Assembly: GCA_937870675.1 (NCBI GenBank)
Contig: CALMZN010000080.1
Span: 1-11,652, forward strand
Source: an uncultured bacterium
Lineage (GTDB): Bacteria; Patescibacteriota; Patescibacteriia; UBA1558; GWA2-36-10
DNA: 11,652 nucleotides
Direction: 5' to 3'
Shown here: positions 1 through 5,290 of the stretch, piece after piece
Layout of the letters: each line of letters begins with the position of its first letter
Numbering within the stretch: the stretch's first letter is position 1
Translations under genes and position numbers: made by a program
Notes under the pieces: model-generated
What the model saw: the letters and a program-made list of their open reading frames with translations, nothing else
Told to the model about the DNA's origin: nothing
The model's database searches: none

Positions 1-2185
1 TTACCTGGTTTACAACTGTTGATACTTTGGTTGTTTCATTTTCATTTTTTTTATTGACTTGGGGCTTGAATTCAAGATTGAGCTCAGCCAAAAATTGCGA
101 GGGCTTTTTCTGACGCTGTCCGCCATAATCTTTGGCCAGTGTCAAAAACACCGCCTGCTTAGCGCGAGTCAAAGCCACATAAAACAAACGCCGTTCTTCT
201 TGCAAGTGAGCGTCACCGCTTGGTAATTTTTCTTTGATAAATTCTTCTGGCAACTCAATGGGGTCGCGACGCTCAGTGCTCGGGAAACGCAAGTGCACTA
301 AATTGGTGACGAACACATATTTGAACTCCAAACCCTTGGCCCCGTGTACAGTCATGACCTTGACTACATCTGGACCTTCTTCGATGTCTTGAGCCAGTGA
401 TCCTGCTTCGCCCGACTCCAGCTCCAAATCAAAGGCCTGTAAAAATTCATGAACAGTCGCTCCTTGTAAGGCCTCCTCTTCCCATTCTCTGACTTTTTTG
501 TAAAATTGATTGAGGTAATTCAGTTGTTCTTGATTGTAAGCGGTCTGCTCAATAGTCAGCATCTGCAAATAGCCGCTATCCTCCAGCCAACTGTATATAA
601 CTTGAGAAACCGCTTGTGTTTTGGCTTGGTTAGTATGTTTGTTTAATAAACTCAAAAAATTATCCAAAATCTTTTTTTCATTTACAGCAATTTTTATTTC
701 TGTTTGATAATTATTCAAGGCGTGATACAAACTCCAATTTTTTTTACTGGCCAAATGACTAAAGTTGATGATGACCTCAATATTTAGATTGAGCAATGGC
801 AAACTCAATATCCTAAACAAGGCCGTGGACTCATGATAGTTGTCCAACAATTTCAAATAGGCCATGATGTCCAAAGTAATGTCTTGAGCATAGAGTCCTT
901 TGGAAGCCACATATTGATGCGGTAGACCAATCTTGCGCATAGTGGCGACATATCCACTGGCCTGCTCATTGGCCCTAACCAAAATAGCAAAATCAGACCA
1001 TTGAGTATTTTTATCGGCTTTTTTTAAGGCAATAATTTTTTTGATCACACCGTCAATCTCGGCATTTTTGTCAGCATATTCCAAAACCTGCACATCACCC
1101 TTGCCCGCGCTATGACTAATTAATTTTTTGCTTAATTTTTGCCGGCCAATCTGATACTGATATTCCAAACGATCGGGATTGTTCTGCTGAATAAAATCAT
1201 AAGCCAAATCAAGAATCAACTGACCAGAGCGATAATTATCTACCAAGAAAACCTCAACCAGATCAACCTTCGAGGTTGAATCCGCTAACCTCGAAGGTTG
1301 GCTGTACTCTTCTTTAAAACTCAAAATATTAGAAATAGCCGCACCGCGAAATTTATAAATAGCTTGGTCATCATCACCGACCACCATAAGATTATTTTTT
1401 GGCGCGGCAATTATTTTGATCAATTCATACTGCGCCCAATTGGTATCCTGAAATTCATCCACCAAAACATACTTGAATTGCTCCCGAAATTTTTTCAAAA
1501 TTATTGGACGCTCTTTAAATAATTTAATCGTATAATTTATCAAATCACCAAAGTCCAAAGCATTATTATCAAGCAAAAGTTGTTGATAAACATGATAAGC
1601 GTTGGCAATTTCTTTTAAGCGCTTGGCCTCTTGACTCGCATCCTCGCGATCTTTGGCCAAATCAGTATCCAGCTGAATTTTTTCAGCATAAGCCAAATAA
1701 TCTTCAGGATATATTACCTCATCCTTGCAACGCGAAAAATGATTGAGTAAAGCATGAATAAATTTAGTGGGATTGCCCAAAGGCCGGTAATATTCCAAGT
1801 CGAAACGATCTAAATTTTGTCTCACTAGCATCCAAGTCGCTGTCTTATCCAGAAGTTTGAAATCATTGGACAGACCAATATCTAGCCCATGGCTTTTCAA
1901 AACTCTTTCACAAAAACCATGAAAAGTATTAATCCACAAATCAGCATAGCCCAAAGGCAACAACCTATCTACTCTTTCGACCATTTCTTGGGCGGCTTTG
2001 TCAGTAAAGGTCATAGCTAATATTTCATCGGCCTTGGCTTTGCCCTGCTCAATCAAATAAGCAATACGCTGACTGATAACTGTAGTTTTGCCAGTACCAG
2101 CGCCGGCAATCAAAATAATCGGCCCACTATCATGGGTCACGGCTTGTTTTTGCGCTGAATTCAAGGAAGATAAGTCCTGTGGCAT
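1..2185 (-). CDS. UvrD/PcrA-like superfamily 1A DNA helicase (C-terminal end cut by window edge)
   Basis: An ATP-dependent 3'-5' DNA helicase of the UvrD/Rep/PcrA group, expected to act in excision repair and in clearing stalled forks. From the ATG at 2185, 728 codons are open with no stop before the edge. Motifs in order: Q motif LNSAQKQAV (residues 8-16), Walker A GAGTGKTT (28-35), motif Ia TFTDKAAQEM (59-68), Ib INTFHGF (85-91), Walker B VDEFQD (242-247), motif III GDDDQAIYKFRG (270-281), motif IV NYRS (317-320), motif V TVHGAKGLEF (612-621) and motif VI RLFYVALTRAK (666-676). All catalytic motifs are intact, and 728 residues nearly reaches usual family length, so little is missing. Between motifs III and IV there are about 11 more residues than in E. 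coli UvrD, and they coincide with an inverted repeat at 1264-1300. The exact subgroup (UvrD, PcrA or Rep) is not settled. Confidence 0.93.
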   Translation of the reverse strand, partial: MPQDLSSLNSAQKQAVTHDSGPIILIAGAGTGKTTVISQRIAYLIEQGKAKADEILAMTFTDKAAQEMVERVDRLLPLGYADLWINTFHGFCERVLKSHGLDIGLSNDFKLLDKTATWMLVRQNLDRFDLEYYRPLGNPTKFIHALLNHFSRCKDEVIYPEDYLAYAEKIQLDTDLAKDREDASQEAKRLKEIANAYHVYQQLLLDNNALDFGDLINYTIKLFKERPIILKKFREQFKYVLVDEFQDTNWAQYELIKIIAAPKNNLMVVGDDDQAIYKFRGAAISNILSFKEEYSQPSRLADSTSKVDLVEVFLVDNYRSGQLILDLAYDFIQQNNPDRLEYQYQIGRQKLSKKLISHSAGKGDVQVLEYADKNAEIDGVIKKIIALKKADKNTQWSDFAILVRANEQASGYVATMRKIGLPHQYVASKGLYAQDITLDIMAYLKLLDNYHESTALFRILSLPLLNLNIEVIINFSHLASKKNWSLYHALNNYQTEIKIAVNEKKILDNFLSLLNKHTNQAKTQAVSQVIYSWLEDSGYLQMLTIEQTAYNQEQLNYLNQFYKKVREWEEEALQGATVHEFLQAFDLELESGEAGSLAQDIEEGPDVVKVMTVHGAKGLEFKYVFVTNLVHLRFPSTERRDPIELPEEFIKEKLPSGDAHLQEERRLFYVALTRAKQAVFLTLAKDYGGQRQKKPSQFLAELNLEFKPQVNKKNENETTKVSTVVNQV
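1264..1300. repeat. Perfect 14-bp inverted repeat inside the helicase gene
   Basis: Arms CAACCTTCGAGGTT (1264-1277) and AACCTCGAAGGTTG (1287-1300) are perfect reverse complements around a 9-nt loop. Each arm is itself nearly palindromic (AACCT-TCGA-GGTT with one extra base). The element encodes helicase residues 296-308, from Gln296 to Asp308, between motifs III and IV. Its 37 nt match the roughly 11-12 extra residues at this place, so it looks like a repeat inserted in frame. Confidence 0.85.
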
Positions 2186-2192
2186 ATAAAGT

Positions 2193-2221
2193 ATTTTAAC
2201 CAATATCGACAAAAAAGGCAA
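2193..2221 (-). promoter_or_regulatory. Predicted sigma-70-type promoter for the helicase gene, near-leaderless
   Basis: On the minus strand TTGCCT (2216-2221; 4 of 6 consensus) is followed by 17 nt and TAAAAT (2193-2198; 5 of 6). Only 7 nt separate the -10 box from the ATG at 2185, so transcription should start within about one base of the start codon. No SD precedes this ATG. It lies just after the cfa terminator, as expected for an independent unit. Confidence 0.5.
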
Positions 2222-2230
2222 AAATTTATC

Positions 2231-2261
2231 AAAAATATAAAAAGCCCCGTAAGACGGAGCT
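2231..2261 (-). terminator. Rho-independent terminator after cfa
   Basis: On the minus strand AGCTCCGT (2261-2254), a 3-nt loop and ACGGGGCT (2250-2243) form an 8-bp stem with one G-T wobble. A run TTTTTATATTTTT follows. It lies 27 bp after the cfa stop codon. Confidence 0.85.
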
Positions 2262-2288
2262 AATAAAGTCTATTATTTGTAAATCTAA

Positions 2289-3407
2289 CTAACGAATACT
2301 TTGATAACCACCACGTACACCGTGTTTTGATAAAACTATTTGCCAAAGGCGATTTTTACAGGAACGGAAAGAACCGGCGCTAACTAATAAATAATATTGC
2401 CACATGCGAAAAAATCTATCGTCATAATCATTTTTTATCTTATGCCAATTTCTCACAAAATTATCATGCCAAGCTAATAATGTGCGATCATAATAAACGC
2501 CAAAGCTGTGCCAATCTTCTACCACAAACAAACCTTCTATGGCGGTTGACAATTGCTTAATAGATGGCAACATACCATTGGGAAAAATATATTTATTTAT
2601 CCAAGGATCAGTACAGGTAACTGATTTATTGCTACCTATGGTCTGTAGCAGAAATAAGCCATTGTCACGCAAACAACGGGCGGCTATTTTCATATACTCA
2701 CGATAATTTTTATAGCCAACGTGCTCTATCATGCCGAGAGACACTATGTGGTCAACTTTTTCATTGGCCTCCCGATAATCCTGCAATTTAAATTCTACCG
2801 GCAAACCCTGGCATAATTCTCGGCTAAGCTTTACTTGCTCACTAGATACATTGTAGCCAATTACTGTTGCTCCGTATTTTTCAGCGGCAAATTTAGCAAA
2901 AGAACCCCAGCCCGAGCCAATGTCCATTACTTTGTCTCCGGACTTCAAACCAATCTTGCGACAAACTAAATCCAACTTATCTTCCTGAGCTTGATCGAGA
3001 TTTTCCGCTTGAGCCCAATAACCACAAGTATAAACCATTCGTTTATCAAGCATATTTTTGTAGAGCTCGTTGCCAATATTATAGTGATGCTCACTATTTT
3101 GCTTGGCTATTTTTTTGGACTGACGATTAAATAATCTGAATTTTATTAAATCAAATACCAACTGTTTATTTTGTCTAACAATTTCGTCTAAATCAGCTGA
3201 TAACAAACGATTAAAAAATTCTGCTAAATCTTTGGCCTCCCACCAAGCGTCCATATATGATTCCCCCAAGTCCATGGAACCACTAGACAAAACGCGACTA
3301 TAAAAAGAATCATTCTTAACCTGAATATCCCAAGGCCTATCACCCTGTAGTTTAATATCAGCCAAGGCCAACAAATCACTGACGATTTTTTCTGATTTAT
3401 TAGACAT
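2289..3407 (-). CDS. cfa: Cyclopropane-fatty-acyl-phospholipid synthase
   Basis: Transfers a methylene group from S-adenosylmethionine to double bonds of membrane phospholipid acyl chains. The protein aligns along its length with E. coli Cfa: the N-terminal domain has LGESYMDAWWE, the SAM-binding motif is VMDIGSGWGSFA, and DPWINKYIFPNG and the C-terminal LWQIV are kept. Counting from an upstream ATG at 3431 (380 aa), Cys136, Glu236 and Tyr314 match E. coli Cys139, Glu239 and Tyr317, while Gln263 replaces His266. I prefer the ATG at 3407 (372 aa), because a TATAAT box sits 6 nt before it and the upstream ATG would lie inside the promoter. Neither start has an SD at normal spacing. It is followed by a clear terminator, so it is probably monocistronic. 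A single cfa in a streamlined genome would act on scavenged or self-made unsaturated lipids; that is inference. Confidence 0.95.
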   Translation of the reverse strand: MSNKSEKIVSDLLALADIKLQGDRPWDIQVKNDSFYSRVLSSGSMDLGESYMDAWWEAKDLAEFFNRLLSADLDEIVRQNKQLVFDLIKFRLFNRQSKKIAKQNSEHHYNIGNELYKNMLDKRMVYTCGYWAQAENLDQAQEDKLDLVCRKIGLKSGDKVMDIGSGWGSFAKFAAEKYGATVIGYNVSSEQVKLSRELCQGLPVEFKLQDYREANEKVDHIVSLGMIEHVGYKNYREYMKIAARCLRDNGLFLLQTIGSNKSVTCTDPWINKYIFPNGMLPSIKQLSTAIEGLFVVEDWHSFGVYYDRTLLAWHDNFVRNWHKIKNDYDDRFFRMWQYYLLVSAGSFRSCKNRLWQIVLSKHGVRGGYQSIR

Positions 3408-3413
3408 ATTTTT

Positions 3414-3442
3414 ATTATAGACAAAAAACATAAAAAAAGCAA
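3414..3442 (-). promoter_or_regulatory. Predicted promoter of cfa giving a leaderless mRNA
   Basis: On the minus strand a perfect -10 box TATAAT (3414-3419) has a weak -35 TTGCTT (3437-3442) at 17 nt. Six nucleotides separate TATAAT from the ATG at 3407, so the A of that ATG is the expected +1. The region is very T-rich, which lowers certainty about the -35. Confidence 0.45.
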
Positions 3443-3449
3443 AATGAAA

Positions 3450-3487
3450 AGGCCCTTGTCATAACCTCCTTTGGTAAACAAGGGCCT
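3450..3487 (-). terminator. GC-rich hairpin with an SD-like loop between the GC-rich carbonic-anhydrase-like gene and cfa
   Basis: Arms AGGCCCTTGT (3450-3459 on the plus strand) and ACAAGGGCCT (3478-3487) are perfect 10-bp complements with an 18-nt loop. On the minus strand TTTTCATTTTGCTTTTTTT follows, so it can work as a terminator for the gene ending at 3518. Unusually, the loop carries AAAGGAGGT, fully complementary to a standard 16S rRNA 3' end, directly before an ATG (3460-3462). That ATG opens a 15-codon ORF ending with TAA at 3415-3417, 7 nt before the preferred cfa start. A smaller GCCC/GGGC inverted repeat lies beside it at 3490-3504. Confidence 0.6.
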
Positions 3488-3517
3488 GTGCCCTGTATTT
3501 GGGCGGTTACGGAGAAG

Positions 3518-4042
3518 CTAGTCATCCAAGATGTCGGCACGAACTTCGTCGGCAGTGAAAGAACGGCGCCCAGAGGGCGGAAACAGGAAAAGCGAGGTCA
3601 CCTTGAAACCTCCGTCCAAGGCGCACTTCAAGCGAGCTCTCTCCTGGGGAGTGATGTCGCCGTACTGGACGAGCATTTCAGCGTGAGCCAATACTTCCTT
3701 GGTGAAGAGCTTCTTACTCGCTCTCATGTCCAAGACATGGGTAGCTCGCTCTTCTTCTTCCGAGGAGAATGCCTTACTCCCCCCGTAGGCCAAGCAATCA
3801 GCGTGATGGGCGATGTACAGGTTCAGAGCACCATGATGAGGGATACTGATCTCAGCGATGTCTCCAATCAACTCCCAAGTGATCGGACAGCTGTGACAGT
3901 GACGCAGGGTCGCGCCAGGACGCGAGCGTGGTACAACGACGTGGCCTCCAGCCAAGTGACGAGTGATCTTCAGAGCTGCTTCAGTGAACCTCGGGTCGAT
4001 GCAGTTAACGAGAACACCGGGGGCAGATACGCTTCTGGACAA
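3518..4042 (-). CDS. Beta-carbonic-anhydrase-like protein, GC-rich copy
   Basis: A 174-residue protein with the zinc-site pattern of beta-carbonic anhydrases: CIDPR (Cys14, Asp16, Arg18) and HADC (His80, Cys83), followed by AYGG. Such enzymes interconvert CO2 and bicarbonate, but the usual CGA after the second Cys is CLA here and the protein is short, so activity is unproven. It shares CxDxRF, DCxAYGGS and FSSxxEE with the next gene upstream, so the two are paralogues. Start: AAGGAGG (4050-4056) is 7 nt from a TTG at 4042 but only 1 nt from an ATG at 4048, so TTG is preferred; a longer reading frame to a TTG at 4087 lacks an SD. Composition is unlike the neighbours: it is visibly GC-richer, its lysine codons are AAG, and isoleucine is almost always ATC. 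This suggests acquisition from another genome. Confidence 0.82.
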   Translation of the reverse strand: MSRSVSAPGVLVNCIDPRFTEAALKITRHLAGGHVVVPRSRPGATLRHCHSCPITWELIGDIAEISIPHHGALNLYIAHHADCLAYGGSKAFSSEEEERATHVLDMRASKKLFTKEVLAHAEMLVQYGDITPQERARLKCALDGGFKVTSLFLFPPSGRRSFTADEVRADILDD

Positions 4043-4049
4043 TAGCATT

Positions 4050-4056
4050 CCTCCTT
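4050..4056 (-). promoter_or_regulatory. Strong Shine-Dalgarno that decides the start at 4042
   Basis: The minus strand reads AAGGAGG, 7 nt before TTG (4040-4042) and 1 nt before ATG (4046-4048). Spacing favours TTG. This is the strongest normally placed SD in the window. An upstream TCTCCT (4079-4084) could pair with it. Confidence 0.7.
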
Positions 4057-4110
4057 GTTGAATGTTCCATTTGCATGTAGGAGACAAACTCCCATGAAAA
4101 AGGAAAACAT

Positions 4111-4139
4111 ATTATAGGCCAATAATAAAAAAATGTCAA
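4111..4139 (-). promoter_or_regulatory. Perfect consensus sigma-70 promoter for the GC-rich carbonic-anhydrase-like gene
   Basis: The minus strand has TTGACA (4134-4139), exactly 17 nt, then TATAAT (4111-4116): both boxes match all six consensus positions. The predicted start is near 4104, giving a leader of about 60 nt before the TTG start at 4042. The -35 box is embedded in the terminator hairpin of the preceding gene. Confidence 0.85.
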
Positions 4140-4152
4140 TAGACATTTTTTT
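4127..4152. terminator. Bidirectional terminator-like hairpin after the AT-rich carbonic-anhydrase-like gene
   Basis: A perfect 11-bp inverted repeat, AAAAAAATGTC (4127-4137) and GACATTTTTTT (4142-4152), with a 4-nt loop. It starts 25 bp after the stop codon at 4178. The stem is A/T-rich with only two G-C pairs, so it may be a weak terminator. It overlaps the -35 of the next promoter. Confidence 0.6.
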
Positions 4153-4177
4153 ACATAATTCTTATTTTAACTAGATT

Positions 4178-4627
4178 TTATTCTAAAATAGTATAATCCA
4201 AGCCCTGTGGCACGGCTTTTGAATAAGCCATAACAATTTCTAAATCAGCTGGCACATCTGGCATCAACATATCTCGGACAGTGCGTAGATCTTTTTGGTA
4301 AACAGCTTCTTCTTCCTGAGCTGAAGAAAAGTTGTTACTACCGCCATAGGCACCACAATCCCAATGCCAGAGCAACAACAATTTCTTGACATGATGAAGA
4401 TTCTTGGAAACAGCTACTATTTTCTCAGAAAAAGATACCTTGAAACCATTGTTCTTCAAAACATCTTTAGCGCTACCCGGCCAAGCATAGAGGTCAAAAT
4501 TCTTATACCCCAAATGTTTTTCCACAAACTCCTGATCCGATTCCCGAAAGCGAAAATCAACGCATTTGATGACCGCTAGCGGGCATTCGTGCTCAGTAAG
4601 TAAATCGTTTGGTACTATGTATCCCAT
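4178..4627 (-). CDS. Beta-carbonic-anhydrase-like protein, AT-rich copy
   Basis: A 149-residue soluble protein with CVDFR (Cys22, Asp24, Arg26) and HWDCGAYGG (His88, Cys91), the Cys-Asp/Arg dyad-His-Cys arrangement that binds zinc in beta-carbonic anhydrases. Here the usual CGA after the second Cys is intact, so catalysis of CO2 hydration is more credible than for its paralogue downstream. It is shorter than typical beta-carbonic anhydrases (about 200 residues) and ends about 25 residues earlier than the paralogue. Base composition is close to its neighbours. There is no SD; the ATG at 4627 is preceded by AACGAAAAAT. A promoter is predicted 27 bp upstream, so it is probably transcribed separately from the ATP synthase operon and downstream of a GC-rich repeat. 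I would name it only as carbonic-anhydrase-like; a role in sensing or binding bicarbonate is also possible. Confidence 0.85.
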   Translation of the reverse strand: MGYIVPNDLLTEHECPLAVIKCVDFRFRESDQEFVEKHLGYKNFDLYAWPGSAKDVLKNNGFKVSFSEKIVAVSKNLHHVKKLLLLWHWDCGAYGGSNNFSSAQEEEAVYQKDLRTVRDMLMPDVPADLEIVMAYSKAVPQGLDYTILE

Positions 4628-4653
4628 ATTTTTCGTTTTTTAAGACGAACAAA

Positions 4654-4682
4654 AGCTTAGCAAAAATAAGATAAAAAGTCAA
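4654..4682 (-). promoter_or_regulatory. Predicted promoter for the AT-rich carbonic-anhydrase-like gene
   Basis: The minus strand has TTGACT (4677-4682; 5 of 6 consensus), a 17-nt spacer and TAAGCT (4654-4659), with TG one base upstream as in extended -10 promoters. The start would be near 4647, giving a leader of about 20 nt. The -10 box is weak. Confidence 0.45.
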
Positions 4683-4696
4683 TGATAATGACTAGC
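4678..4696. promoter_or_regulatory. Fur-box-like sequence overlapping the -35
   Basis: The 19 bases from 4678 match 14 of 19 positions of the classical Fur consensus (GATAATGATAATCATTATC), including a central AATGATAAT. It overlaps the -35 box of the predicted promoter, where a repressor would act. The region is AT-rich, which raises the chance of coincidence. Confidence 0.25.
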
Positions 4697-4756
4697 AATA
4701 TTTTTTTACACAACAAAACTTATACTGAACAAAAACTTTTCTTAATCCTCGTCTCG

Positions 4757-4791
4757 CCCGCCGAAGTCACGCGTAGCGCGACGAAGGCGGG
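4757..4791. repeat. GC-rich palindromic repeat after the ATP synthase operon
   Basis: CCCGCC (4757-4762) and GGCGGG (4786-4791) enclose a segment with a second short palindrome, CGCG-TA-GCGCG. It is strikingly GC-rich within an AT-rich spacer, 44 bp after the atpC stop. There is no T-run directly after it on the minus strand, so it is better described as a dispersed intergenic repeat than as an intrinsic terminator, though it may protect the operon mRNA 3' end. Confidence 0.6.
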
Positions 4792-4834
4792 TCAATGGTA
4801 AAAACAAGGGCAAGGGAGGGGCAATCATTAACTA

Positions 4835-5281
4835 CTATTTGCCAAAATCTTCTGGCACATGTCTATGACTTTTTTTATATTTCCTGACCACATGCAATCT
4901 AGCCAACTCTTTCTCCAATTGAGCGGAAAAATAAGCAAACTGCTCAGCGTCAACCACGCGACTTACCATCAGTTCTTGAGCTCTCTTGATAGCTTCCTCT
5001 GCTCTCTGCTCATCTATCTCCTGCGCTCTTTCGGCCGTATCAGCCAAAATCACCACTTGATCGGCTAGCACTTCAATGAAGCCACCAGATACTGACATCA
5101 AGTCCTCATCCTTGCCTTCTTGGCGAACAATTATTTCACCCGGCTTCAAGGCGCTGACCAAAGGTATGTGGTTGGGTAATATGGTAATTTGACCCAAAGC
5201 AGTAGAAACTGAAACTTGGTTCACCTTGTCTTCAAACAAGATGCGCTCGGGTGTCACAATTTTTAACAAAATTGGTTTCAT
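4835..5281 (-). CDS. atpC: ATP synthase F1 subunit epsilon
   Basis: Part of the central stalk, coupling gamma rotation to the c-ring and often inhibiting ATP hydrolysis. Residues 1-85 form the beta-sandwich domain, with the typical TPERILFEDKV, LGQITILPNHIPLV and GGFIEVLADQVVILADTAE. From about residue 86 follows a helical domain rich in Glu, Ala and Arg, slightly longer than usual (148 aa in total), with a basic end KYKKSHRH. It begins 9 bp after atpD without an SD, so translational coupling is likely. It is the last gene of the operon. Confidence 0.95.
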   Translation of the reverse strand: MKPILLKIVTPERILFEDKVNQVSVSTALGQITILPNHIPLVSALKPGEIIVRQEGKDEDLMSVSGGFIEVLADQVVILADTAERAQEIDEQRAEEAIKRAQELMVSRVVDAEQFAYFSAQLEKELARLHVVRKYKKSHRHVPEDFGK

Positions 5282-5290
5282 TATAATTAT

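Noticed and set aside
1298..1522. A 74-codon plus-strand frame within the helicase gene
   Set aside because: It is antisense to conserved helicase motifs, and its product has no recognisable features.
3224..3481. An 85-codon minus-strand frame overlapping the start of cfa
   Set aside because: It overlaps the conserved N-terminal part of Cfa in another frame, has no family motif, and its hydrophobic start comes from the T-rich promoter region.
3488..4045. A 185-codon open frame on the plus strand opposite the GC-rich carbonic-anhydrase-like gene
   Set aside because: It is antisense to a gene with a recognisable metal site, a perfect promoter and a strong SD. Its own product shows no known motif. 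Open antisense frames are expected in GC-rich coding DNA.
4791..4800. A 10-base direct match (GTCAATGGTA) shared with 10165-10174
   Set aside because: Ten-base matches are expected by chance many times in a window of this size.
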